Part shown: positions 35,377 through 45,688 of the stretch, in pieces
How positions within the stretch are numbered: position 1 is the stretch's first letter
How the letters are laid out: the number at the start of each line of letters is the position of its first letter
Assembly: GCA_002946415.1 (NCBI GenBank)
Contig: NJPS01000079.1
Location: 1,178,001 to 1,242,000, forward strand
Direction of reading: 5' to 3'
From: Rutstroemia sp. NJR-2017a BVV2
Lineage: Eukaryota; Ascomycota; Leotiomycetes; Helotiales; Rutstroemiaceae
DNA: 64,000 nucleotides
The notes under the pieces: generated by a model
What the model was told of the DNA's origin: nothing
Database searches by the model: none
The model's input: only the letters and a program-made list of their open reading frames with translations
Made by a program: the position numbers and the translations under genes

Positions 35377-37318
35377 ATGGATTCCGGTAGTCGCCTTCTC
35401 GATAACGAAATCCGTATATTGCATCTGCTCCCGTCTTCTGATGTAGAGTCAGCAATCCAATGCGATTTGATACGAGAAAAGACGGGAGATAAGGCAGTTG
35501 CATCGTACTGTGCACTTTCTTATGTTTGGGGTAACCCGCAGCCCGCACAGCCTATCCTACTGAACGGGAGCACAGCTTATGTGACTCCTAACCTCAATGC
35601 CGCACTTCGACAATTCCGTGATCCAGTCAAAACAGTTCGATTGTGGGTCGATGCTCTCTGTATCAATCAAAATGATGTAGTAGAGAGGAGTGCCGTGGTC
35701 AAGCGCATGGGCAATATTTACAACTCTGCTGCCGAGGTTTGGATGTGGCTGGGCGAAGAGGAATCTGACAGCAATCTGGCTATGGAACTGATCCAACGCG
35801 TTGGGAGTTTTATGGGAGCGCCCCCTAACTCTGAAACTGGCCACTCATGTTGGTCACTCGTCAGTGATCCTATTTTTGAACCTCACTGCGAAGCCCTCCG
35901 CTTGTTGTTTGACCGACCATATTGGAAACGAGTTTGGATTGTTCAAGAGGTGTTGTTGGCCCGTTTGCCTATCATATGTTGTGGTACTTTACGAGCAGCT
36001 TGGATTCCATTCATTAAAGTTTTTACAATTCTGCAATCTTGCAGGAGCGCAATGTCGCACACCGCCGAATCAAGTTTTGTAAAGATGGTCAGGTGGCCAT
36101 CATACTCCGCTGAGGAACCGTTCGGGCGCTTTCACGAAGGACAAGGACCTCTCCAGCCAACATTGCCGCTCCTCGAAGGCTTATTCCTCTCCCGCAGTTT
36201 AAAAGCGACTGACCCAAGAGACCATATATATGGGATTTTGGGTCTTGTCGATCACAAGGGTTTGGAACCAGATTACGCCAAAAGTAATTGGAGCTTATAC
36301 ACAAATGTAGTGAAGCATCTCATTGAAAAGGACCAGAATCTGGACGTCCTCAGTGCCTGCATACCTCTCACTCCGCCTGTGGTGCACATGCCCTTGTTGA
36401 CTCTTACGTCAAGTAATAAATACATAGCTCATCTACAGTGGTTTATATTTCGAATGAACTGGAGCATCGCACAACTTATTCGAAAAGTGTTCACCCAGAT
36501 ACCCGAGATAATGAAAATCATACACCACTTCATCAGGATCGAAGTTTTTCCTTCATGGGTTCCTTTATGGGAGCAAGGATCAGAACTACCTTTCATGCTA
36601 CTCCATGAACCACTTAAATGCCACTATAGAGCTGCTGGTAGCACCCTGCCGGTTGTCCACTTTCCCGTGGACAAATGGAAGATGCAAGTCCACGGTATTC
36701 AGGTCGATGAGATAAACAATGTATCGAATGACATTAAGAACAACCCCTTCAAAGGTCATTGGGAGCAATGGAAAGTGTGGTGTCGTGATAATCACTCTAA
36801 TGCAATTTACGGAGATATTCCAGGCGAAAAGGAAGCCTATATCCGGACACTAACTAGGGGGCGAGGTCTGAACGGGGAGAAGTGGAGATATGATCCACCG
36901 GCTTATTGGCTTGACTTCATGTTTGGTGTCAGTCCAGATCACATCGGTCGCGGCAACCCAAAAGACGATCTTAGATCGTTTTTACGGAAAAATACGGGTT
37001 CGATAGGGTCGGGATTCTGTAGAACAACCAAGGGCTATATGGGCTTTGTTCCAGTATATACCCAGAAGGGAGACTTGATAGTTATATTTTTGGGCTCTAA
37101 GGCTCCGAGCTTACTGCGCAAATACTCAGGTCAAGATATCTATTATCATCTTGGTGTATGCTGTAAGTTGTACCTTTCGCTATATATTCATTTGAATGGA
37201 TATTAGGTTACTGATTAGGTGCTGTGCTTTGCAAGATATCGATGGCATGATGGAGGGTGAACTTATAGGTCCGGTAGAAGAAGGGAAGGTTTCGCCGCAA
37301 GAGTTTACCTTGCTCTGA
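35377..37318 (+). CDS. HET-domain protein, two exons, 622 residues
   Basis: Exon 1 35377-37162 and exon 2 37236-37318 are joined across a 73-nt intron (GTAAGT..CAAG). The HET motif is ALSYVWGNPQPA at about 46-57, then VRLWVDALCINQNDVVERSAVVKRMGNIY at about 87-115, which is the classical order. KATDPRDHIYGILGL in the middle is another landmark of this family, and the spliced C-terminus YIDGMMEGELIG..EEFTLL matches the usual ending of HET proteins. That match validates the intron. The predicted role is cell-death or incompatibility signalling. Intact, and adjacent to a divergent HET gene. Confidence 0.88.
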
Positions 37319-38566
37319 ATGTTAGGGTGGGATATTCTTACATTTTTGCAGCTCCGAAACTTTCATACCTATATTTAATCGAGGATCGTGTTGTGATTGA
37401 ATGCTTATGCTGTATAATGCCGTGTAGCAGTGAGGAGCAACTTATATAGCCAATATCATCATCGTACTTACAAGAGCCTATATAGACAATACTATAATGA
37501 GTTGAACAGCTATAAGTTCTCGATGGATACTACTATCTAAGAACTGTTTCGGGGACTAGACCAGACTCCAAGTATGATGCCCAGTATAGTGTATAGACCT
37601 GGTATGGAAGTACGACTTACGTTACTCCTTAGAATTATAAGCTAAAGAGCTAGAAGTATAAGAAGGGGAGAAGAAGTCTCCTTATATAGCCTGGTAGCAG
37701 TACGTGGAATGGCTAGCCAGCATAGATGCGATTCGTATAGTATATAGGTGGATAACTGGAAAACCTAACTATAGTTATCTGTGAGTAGGTGGAAGAGGTA
37801 TAATTACCTATTTATAGGTACCCATTTCGCAGCCTAGACCAGGGCAGAATGGTACAACGACATCGTACAAGTAGCTAATCAGGCAATAGCGACAGCGAGT
37901 CAAAAGGGGAAGCGAGCGCTTCCGGGCAAAGTGGCTAAGGCGGAAGTGAAGCGAGCAGTAGTCGGCAATCAGTTTTTCCAGGCGGTGCGGGGCCACTTGG
38001 TCCAAAGGAAAGATGGTGGGCTTTGTCGGTAGTATAATGGTATTAAAAGTCTCATTCTTAAGGTGCGAGTATAAGTCAATGAGCAGATAGATATCCACCG
38101 GATCTATAGACTGCTAGTGAGGAGATATCTAATAATATTTATTTGAAGAGGGGTTTAGCCTAGACTTAACCTAGTAAGCAACCCAAATAACTATATATAT
38201 ATATACACTTTACTAGAAAATCCCTATTTCTATATCCTCCGATTAAGTTAGAGCAAAAAGTGGCTCTATAAATATAGACAACAAAATCGGCCGTCCCTTT
38301 CTAAGGATATACTTCTCTATATAACAAACCTCCGACTTTTCACTTCCGGCTTTCACTTTTCTCTTTATACTCAATCTACTATATAGCTGATTACAAAACT
38401 GGCTTCCCATTATATACTTGTATCTTGGCTTTCCCCCGGCCAAGCAAGTGGAGCAAGAGCTTAAATCCAGCCAAACAATATCACATCGATTTATTATACA
38501 GATAACGCAGACTAGCCGTCAGAAATCTAATGACTCAGTGATTGAAACCCCACTTTTTGTTCTTGC
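37319..38566. repeat. AT-rich repeat region with mutated duplicate fragments
   Basis: No gene. It contains a 50-bp block (about 37785-37840) that recurs near 55535-55600, and a degraded copy of the 3' end of the BBE-like gene at 37995-38125. The remainder (38130-38460) is AT-rich with tandem ta steps. Confidence 0.6.
37995..38125 (+). pseudogene. Mutated copy of the 3' end of the BBE-like gene
   Basis: About 130 bp align by eye with 32150-32280, covering the last codons and 3' flank. Shared blocks include aaagatggtggg/actttgtcg, ggtattaa, and gatatccaccggat. Most differences are C/T or G/A exchanges, as expected from RIP acting on a duplication. Confidence 0.7.
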
Positions 38567-40245
38567 CTAGATAATATTAACAACAAACGGGGTAACATTA
38601 TCGAACCACCTCAATTTTGAGTCCAAGTTTAAGTACCCAACTCTCCGGTAAACATTTGCACCTACAGCCTTTAAAATTAGAGCATGACCTGCAAGATTGT
38701 ACCCACTTATCCCAAACAATAGACAAAACACCATCTCGCCATCTAAAACCTCAGCAGGTTCTCCCGGCTCCCGAATATCAATATGCACTCCACTTGCCTC
38801 CGTTCCATACAGTACTTGCGGTCGAGCTAGATGGAGCGGACAGGTATATTTCGCGATGATTAGTGCGCCTTCGATGCAAACTGTGCCCCCAGAAACTTCT
38901 CCGAAGGCATTGGTGCCCGTGACTTTACAAGCTGCATTCATGATTTTGAGTCGTGGGTCTTGGATGATCCCCCCGCGGACCCCGTCGTAGGTTATGTGAT
39001 TCAATTGGTTTTTCTCGTCTACGCTTTGATGAGTCCTCACTATGGACGCCCATGACCATGAGGGTACATTTGAAAGTTTGTCGCGAAAGCACGAACTGTA
39101 TAAGACGCTGCAGCGGTGCCACAGGAGTCCGATTGCGAGATTACTCTCCCATAAGCCGGCGAGGTAAATTGATTGGACTTTTTGCGAAAGGAATTTTGCG
39201 AGACCCGAAAGAGCTGGGAGCCTGTCGGATTCTTTGGTGATTTCCAACATGGAATACTCTTCGACGATGTCCAGTCACATCGTATGAACATCTTCAACGG
39301 GTGTCGCTTCATCTACCGCCAGTGCGATCCTACCTTTTAAGTTCAGGGTACCTCCGATGGGAGACCATTTATTGCGGCCCAAATGCTTGCGCTCCCAAGA
39401 GAGATAGCCGCATTCACATATTGTGCAGCTCTTGTACTCCCAAAACATCTCTTCCATATGTACATGAAGCATTCGTGGAGCCAATATCCGCTCTTGATAA
39501 GCCCATGCGCGATGTAGCAAAGGCGCTGTATTTGTGGAAGTGGAGGCATATCCAGAAATTCTCTGGTGACCACTATCAAGTCCCTGGCGAGTATAGATTG
39601 TGAAATCCGCGCCACGGAAAGTTCGATGAAAGTCGAAAGTCTCAACGTTACTTTTTATTCCTCCAGGCTGAGACGTCCATCGGTTGAAGAAGAATCCCCG
39701 GTCGAGTCAAATGAAGCAGTTGCAGCGATGGTGACGCAGGATCCGAGATATATATTAGCCATCTTGGCGGATTCAAACTGCCAGTCATCTTTGTCATCTT
39801 GGATGATGCATAGGGAGTCTATCCAGAGATAGCGGAGGCCGAGTGCGCGGGTAATCTGTACCGCATTTTGGAAGGTTCTGGGAAATTCTCGAAATGGGAT
39901 ATTACGACATCGCTGCTCGATGGTGTCCTTTGTAGTTGTGAGAATGGTTGAGGTATCTCCCCCTAGAAGTATCTGGAAGTTAGCGTGCCACTAGTGCGTA
40001 TGTCTTAAGGTCAGTGATGTTAATAATGCTACTTTGGGATTTCCTCGGGTGCAGGGAGATGGGATCCACGGGGTTTCAGAGCAAACAGTGCCCCTGCGAA
40101 AGTCGATGAACTTACAGCAGTGGCTAAGCGCAACATATTGAGCCCTGTCATCTTTCAGTGTGGTTAAGCATACATTCTGCACTGTTGCTTCAAGACCAAC
40201 ATCTATGATTCGTGTGGGCTGAGACTTCGGTATATTTGATCTTAT
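38567..40245 (-). pseudogene. Broken, 5'-truncated HET-domain gene
   Basis: The minus-strand reading begins abruptly at about 40245 (PTRIIDVGLEATVQNV) with no start codon. YVALSHC is joined across an intron (39963-40115) to WGGDTSTI, giving the HET motif YVALSHCWG. ALGLRYLWIDSLCIIQDDKDDW follows. A one-base shift near 39660 is needed to continue into LLHRAWAYQERILAPRMLHV, and an in-frame TGA at 39275-39277 stands where the family has Trp (before LDIVEEYS). The remainder, ESDRLPALSGLA.., is open to 38567. TGG-to-TGA fits a G-to-A change. The upstream end coincides with an LTR-like repeat, suggesting insertion or deletion there. Confidence 0.78.
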
Positions 40246-40440
40246 AAAATAAGGGCATTCGGAATTAGTCCGATTCCGACGTATACCACTGCTCCGTCGG
40301 ACGCTCCGACGGCATTAGCATGGATTCAGGTCTCTTTTTGCTATAATGTTGAGGATATAAACCCTCTCTTTTTCTCTGTATCTTAGTTCTTCAGATAGAT
40401 TATTTCTCGGCGCCCAGAATCTTGTGATGCACTTGTAGTA
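40245..40440 (+). repeat. LTR-like repeat, copy 1
   Basis: Starts near gggcattcggaattagtccg and contains several gctccgacg-type motifs, then a promoter-like ggatataaaccctctcttt and cttagttcttcagatagatt. It shares this order with copies near 40890 and 48625. It may be a solo LTR or another non-autonomous element, and it borders the truncated HET pseudogene. Confidence 0.6.
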
Positions 40441-40555
40441 TGCTATCCCGCCTATTCTCTGCTGCCATATCCGTTAAAATGCGAGGCTCAAATCTCGTCA
40501 CCCTTCCAAGTTTCCACCAAACTTCCCCAAATCTCCACCAAATCTCCACCAAGCT

Positions 40556-40858
40556 TCAACCCAACAACTCCACGACCTCATACCTGCGCGCTTTCGTCTC
40601 GACAAATACGATCATGTTTGTCACCTTCTCCCATTCTGCCTTCTTCTTCTCCTTAATAATCCACGACCCTATACCACAAATTCGCCTGATCCGTCCGCTC
40701 CCGTACCATCTGATCTCGCATCGCTGAATATCCATCACTTCTATCCAATCATCCATCCTCGCCGGCAGCAAAATCCCTGTCAAAAACAACATCACCATCC
40801 GCCACCCTTCGAAGATACCCAACACACAATAGTACTTGTCCACCACCATCCGCTCCAA
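40556..40858 (-). CDS. Short open frame between repeat copies, doubtful
   Basis: One hundred codons, with a hydrophobic stretch and a basic tail, lie between two LTR-like repeats. The opposite strand is also open (40440-40727). No family is recognised, and it may be a fragment of a host gene or of the element's interior. Confidence 0.2.
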   Translation of the reverse strand: MERMVVDKYYCVLGIFEGWRMVMLFLTGILLPARMDDWIEVMDIQRCEIRWYGSGRIRRICGIGSWIIKEKKKAEWEKVTNMIVFVETKARRYEVVELLG

Positions 40859-40884
40859 ACCGGCGGCTCGTATGAGATCTAGAC

Positions 40885-41050
40885 CTTTAGAATTGAGGGC
40901 ATTCGCGATTTAGTCCGAATCTGTCGGATGCTCCGACGTCGATTAGCTTCGATTTAGACCCCTTTTTGCGGACTATTATTTCCGATTATTGCTATATTCT
41001 TGAGGATATAATAATTCATTTCTCAGCTCAAATTCTCACAGCTTGCCTCG
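40885..41050 (+). repeat. LTR-like repeat, copy 2
   Basis: Begins gggcattcgcgatttagtccg and has cggatgctccgacg, ctatattcttgaggatataa and tttctcagctcaaattctc, in the same order as copies 1 and 3. It is followed by acaactataagcacccgtgc, which looks like a leader or primer-binding area. Confidence 0.6.
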
Positions 41051-41293
41051 TATATATTCAAAACCCCTTCCAATTTAGCTCTACTTATACTCTTATATAC
41101 AACTATAAGCACCCGTGCCTCGAATAACTACCTGATCCCTCCTTCTACTAGTATCTATCTATCCTCCTGCTATAATGTATAACTCAACCCCACCTTCTCA
41201 TATTCCTACCGTACACTGTCCATCAATACTAATAACAGCACCACGACCACTATCCACTGGATAAACTCTAATTAAATCTTAACTTAATTATCC

Positions 41294-41866
41294 CTAGTTA
41301 TCAGATAAAAATGATTTTATCTTATCTCTATTATTTCCCAAGTTCCAATTTGCTTCATAAGCTTTATTATCGAGTTCCGTTATTTTGTTTTCCAAATCTT
41401 TATACTTCTTCTTCATTGCAGCTAGTTCATCTCTCGCTATTTTCAGTTCATCTCTCGCCATTTTCAGTTCATCTCTCGCTGTTTTCCTGGATGTACTGAT
41501 CTTCGCAAGATTATCTTTGAGTTTAGGCTCCTGTTCAAGTAGTCTGATTGCGGCTTTGTAGAGATGAATCTTGTCTTCGGTTTCGCGTTGTAGATCCCTT
41601 AGCTGCTTAGAAGTATATGACCCATCTCTATTATAGGTTCCGTTATCTAGCTGTTTGATTTTTTGTTCCATTGTGATGATCTCAGTTTTGATTTTGTCTA
41701 TTTCGCCTTTGTTTGGGTGGGGGGCTTTGGAAGCATTAGAGGATCGAGATTGCGAACCGGATCTTGGTGTATCATGTGTTTTTGATGACCGAGAACGATG
41801 TTGTTCATCCTCTCTAGCTAGATTGTTGTGGTCTCTGTCTCTGGTGCTGCGGGTAGACATTTTCAC
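41294..41866 (-). CDS. Coiled-coil protein with tandem heptads, unknown function
   Basis: A 190-residue frame. Residues 1-52 are rich in Ser, Arg and Asp (disordered). About 53-185 is a continuous charged helix. Within it the heptad ARDELK(M/I) is repeated in tandem (TARDELK, MARDELK, IARDELA), encoded by a 21-nt DNA repeat at about 41410-41480. No catalytic or targeting motif. It may be a real host gene or an ORF of a repetitive element, since it sits among LTR-like repeats. A start four codons into the frame (at MSTRSTRD) would also be possible. Confidence 0.45.
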   Translation of the reverse strand: MKMSTRSTRDRDHNNLAREDEQHRSRSSKTHDTPRSGSQSRSSNASKAPHPNKGEIDKIKTEIITMEQKIKQLDNGTYNRDGSYTSKQLRDLQRETEDKIHLYKAAIRLLEQEPKLKDNLAKISTSRKTARDELKMARDELKIARDELAAMKKKYKDLENKITELDNKAYEANWNLGNNRDKIKSFLSDN

Positions 41867-42802
41867 GACGCTACTGTAGTTGGTTTTTCGTGTAGTGCTA
41901 TAGGTGTTTATGGTTGGTTGTATTATAGATTTTGCGATATTTGCGTGCTTATAGAATAGTTTAATAGATGATGGATGTTATGATGTTGAGGCCGGTTTGT
42001 GGTATGTCTTTGAGTGCGTCTGAATGATCTTTATATATATTATACCAACAAATATTCTGAGCTCACTCAGTGTACTATACTATATTCTCCTTGACCGATG
42101 TACTGATATACATTCTGGGGCTAGTGAGCTTATAGGAATTGACGAGTATACGAAACCCTTGTGAGCTTTCATATCTTTGTCTTGTTGGATTATGTGACTT
42201 GACCCATTACGCCTGTCAAACGAGGGAGTCAGGAATGCGTGTGGTCTCATCGGCTTGTTCGGGACTAGCTTACTTGCTAGACGAGGCCTCGGGGGCTGGC
42301 CTACTTTCCTCGGAGGCCAATGCCACTTGTTAGACGAGGGAGGCCAATGCCACCTGTTAGACGAGGGAGGCCAATGCCACCTGTTAGACGAGGGAGGCCA
42401 GCCAATGTTCCTTCAAGATACGAGATAAGCGAACTTACAGTTCCGATTGAAAGTTCGGAGCGGTTAAGAATATCTTTGAACAGCAGCCCGAACCGAATTT
42501 AGTATAGGGAGATTACTGGCAAGTTGGGCTACTAGTTGGGTCAGTAACTTTTCTTCGTGCGATATTAAAGCTGCGTGTGAAGGATTGGAAGGGAGAGGTT
42601 GTTTTATGGTCTGTAAAGTTCTTCATCAGTTGCGGACTTCATTGAGGGAATATTTCTGTGACTTGGGATGAGACATACCGCTACCTTAGCTGCCTCCTGT
42701 ACTTCTAAACATTGAGTCCAAGTTCGCTTTAGTACGCTATACTGTAACAATGAAGAATTGGGATCATACAAATTTTCGAAAGAATATTTCGTAAGGAGAT
42801 AT
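41867..42802. other. Gene-poor stretch with a 27-bp tandem repeat
   Basis: No gene is supported. The only structure seen is the tandem repeat at 42313-42402. Confidence 0.5.
42313..42402. repeat. 27-bp tandem repeat, three units plus partial
   Basis: Units start at 42313, 42340 and 42367, each reading gaggccaatgccac(c/t)tgtt then agacgagg, with a partial fourth unit. The units are nearly identical, so the array is young. Confidence 0.85.
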
Positions 42803-42971
42803 TAACCGTAATCCCGGGCCCGTGCACGCCCCGCATCAATACACGCATTTTGAGCTCTTATTTTGAAGGCATTCAGATAATTATTTAAAATCAACGTTAC
42901 AATATTTTACTTTAAAACTCGAGATTGTTGATAAGATGAGATATATCTAGTAATAGAATTAATATGACAAT

Positions 42972-43928
42972 TTAAGTGCGAAAGCGTAGCAGCATCCTGG
43001 TTGATCTGCCTCGATTTGTACGCCTACCCACTTCCTCTGGTTCCCCTTCTAATACCACCATCTCAAGCTGTATATTCTTCTCACAAGTACTCTTGGATCG
43101 AAGAACAGCCATCTTCGTACTAGATTCTGCAGATTTGACAGGTTTCTGGCATGTTTTACACTGTATAGTTGTTTTCTTCTGAGCCACTTTGGATTCCTTC
43201 GAAATCTGAGCCTTAAGCTCCCGCTGATTTCTCTTTTCCTGCTTGTATAATTCCTCCAATTCCTTCTTAGCCTTTTGAGCTGCTTTTCTAAGCTCCTTAT
43301 CAATCATATCCTGCTCAATTTCAGCATCCTTTATATTCTTGTAAGCCCTTGCACTGTCGATCTTAGATGGACTCCAGAAGATTGAGCCAATATCAGATTT
43401 ACCCCTTAGATCCAGCTTTACACCTTTAGTTCTCTTCTTCTTTTCCTCCTGTAGAGCTTCTCGAAGGCCTTCGCAACGATATTCAGCAATTTGAGCACAT
43501 ACATAGAGCTTTTCATTAGCCTTTAAGACCTTTTCCACAAGAGCTTTATTAGGATTAATCCTCAATTCCTTCTTAGCCCTCCGCAACGCAATAGCCGAAT
43601 AAAGTATTTTAATTTCGTCGCGAGACTTCCATAGAGGTATAGTAGGCTTAGGAGGATCTTCAGGTTTAATTTGAGCTATAATAAGTTCCGAATCTTGAGG
43701 ATTTATCCCAGTTTTTGCGAATACCGACTTGATATTCTTCTCAGTAAACGCCTGGATCCAAGCCTTTTTAAATATATTCCAGAAGTTCCGCTTCGTAATA
43801 TATATGATTCCATCGCTGATATACATAAGTCGATCAAGTTCCAGGCTATAGTAGTTCGATAAAGGTAGGAATAAACCGATATCAAGAAGTTGTAATCGAT
43901 ATATTGAATGAGGTAGCAAAATCAACAC
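42972..43928 (-). pseudogene. Transposase C-terminal region of the pogo/Fot1-type element
   Basis: An open frame of 318 codons begins within the DDE domain (LLPHSIYRLQLLDIGLFLPL) and continues into a Lys/Glu-rich coiled segment. It ends with a small CxxC pair (QCKTCQKPVK) of the kind found at the tail of these transposases. The upstream half of the catalytic domain is in other frames. Confidence 0.75.
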
Positions 43929-44588
43929 AACGATCCTTAATCTCTTATATGCTTCAAGAAACTCGAGATTAACATAACTTGAGTGGCCATCAACAATAAG
44001 AAGATACCAATCACGTTTCGCCTTCTCTTTTGTATGCCGATCGAATACTTGCTATAGCCATACTGTCCTATATATGTTGGAGCTCCACCTATTCGGTGAT
44101 ACCGTAAAGTACCCCAAATCATCTGTTTCTACATCGTCAACCCACGAATCCTATAGCTCGTTCGCTGCACCTTTGTAGATTAGAGCAGGCGGAAGTGACG
44201 TCCCATCAGTACAAATGTATACAAGCAAGCTGATAAACTCTCGTGAGCCGTCTTATCTTGCTACCAGCGTTTTACCCTTTTTAAGAGCACTATGCGTCAT
44301 AATCCTCTTCAGTCTCTATGCCATACCAATCATAAAACCCTTCTCGTCCCAATTGTAAGTGTTTTTTAGGAGAATATTGTATCGTTCGACAGTATCGGCA
44401 AGCTAAAGGTAGAAGAAGTAATTAGCAAGAATCTTGAAATCGATATCAAAAGCACAACAACAATGTAAAATAAGTCGAACCAGTTCATAGAATAGTACAA
44501 ATATAGGAGGGTATTCAGATTTTGCACGCATATTATCAATATTGCAGAGATACAGACTTGTAAGCCGGTTATTGTAACGCTTCACAAA

Positions 44589-44915
44589 CTATATAGTCCA
44601 GTTCTTTCCAACCGAGCTGTTTATGATCTCCTCTGCAATATTTCTAACAATATGACTTGTTGGAGGCATCTTCCGGACCATCAGCTTGTTGATTTGATCG
44701 ATTAAAATCTCTTCTTGAGCTATAGTAAGTCGTTGATGATGTTCGGAGGTAGCTTCGGCTCTTGAGGAGGTGATTCCATACCAACGGCGAGAGAGGGTGC
44801 TGCGCTGCAAGCCATATCTCTTGGCTACAGTGGCAATAGGTGCTGAGTTCTCTCTATTCAGATCAGTAATTGCGAGCTCTATACGAACGTCGTGGCTTAA
44901 TCCAGAGTAATCCAT
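44589..44915 (-). pseudogene. Transposase N-terminal DNA-binding region
   Basis: One hundred and eight residues start 39 bp inside the right TIR. A psq-type helix-turn-helix (APIATVAKRYGLQRSTLSRRWYG) is followed by a CENP-B-like helix region (QEEILIDQINKLMVRKMPPTSHIV). It is cut off by a stop before the catalytic domain. Confidence 0.8.
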
Positions 44916-45274
44916 AGTTGTTGAGTTGATTAAAAAATCGTGATTTTTTGAGTGTGCATTGATGCGGGGCGTGCATGGGCCAGGGATTACGGTTAAGGCG
45001 AACTTAGTATGCTAACTTGACGCGACATAGTGCGATCCGACCCCACCGTACCACGTCACATCTAATCTAATCTCAGTTCTTCGAAGGGAATTGCCCCTTA
45101 CGCAAATAAACCCCCCCGATAGCCATGTAACATATCGAGCCTCCATTCAACCCTTGGAAAGTATAACATTTATTACAGTACCATCATCGTATAATGCCAT
45201 TCTAATATCCGCCCCAAGATCTCCAAGTTACCCACCGGGTTGTGGCACTGGTGAGTTGGTGCGGGATGATATAT

Positions 45275-45645
45275 TCTTTCTTAGTTCTGGATTGGGGTCG
45301 TTGGCTTTGTAGACAATAAGCATGGAACCTTGTATAACTTCGAGCCGGTCGGAAATCAAATTAACTGTATGTGGAGTACCTCAGCCGATAGACTAGATGC
45401 TGGAGTCTGAATCAGTACTTCTGCTTCTGAATCAGATGTTGGACGAGCGCGCGCTTAGGTCGTTAGCTTTATAGGTAATAAGTATAGAATCTTCCATAAA
45501 TTCGAGCTGATCGAGAATCGAATTTACAGTAGATGGTGATTATATGTAGAGTACCTCAGCCAACACTTAGGGTCGTTGGTTCTCTCGAAGACCTTCAATC
45601 ACTATAACGAAGGCTTTAGTATTGAGCTTTTCTACCAATCAGCGC
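45275..45645 (-). pseudogene. Two mutated partial copies of the 50.96-52.59 kb gene
   Basis: Copy 1 (about 45275-45385) and copy 2 (about 45395-45645) both align by eye with 51470-51720. Shared blocks include ggtcgttggctttgta, agaatc/ccttccataa and tctgaatcagatgttggacg. Many positions are C-to-T or G-to-A relative to the intact gene, and copy 2 carries internal deletions. No open frame survives. Confidence 0.75.
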
Positions 45646-45688
45646 CCCATGAGATCGAATCCTGAAATTGGCCGACAACGACAGATCT

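Larger units (their letters stand above)
42805..44993 (-). mobile_element. pogo/Fot1-type DNA transposon (Tc1-mariner superfamily), degenerate
   Basis: Terminal inverted repeats of about 40 bp occupy 42805-42844 and 44954-44993 (start ACCGTAATCCC, three mismatches), each flanked by TA (42803-42804 and 44994-44995), the target duplication of this superfamily. The minus-strand interior encodes an N-terminal HTH region (44915-44589; IATVAKRYGLQRSTLSRRW then a CENP-B-like half). A DDE-type block around 43930-44050 (LLIVDGHSSY) is followed by LLPHSIYRLQLLDIGLF and a long basic, coiled C-terminus to 42972. Frame breaks between 44588 and 43930 make the transposase inactive. Length is 2,189 bp, typical of full-length family members. 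Confidence 0.9.
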
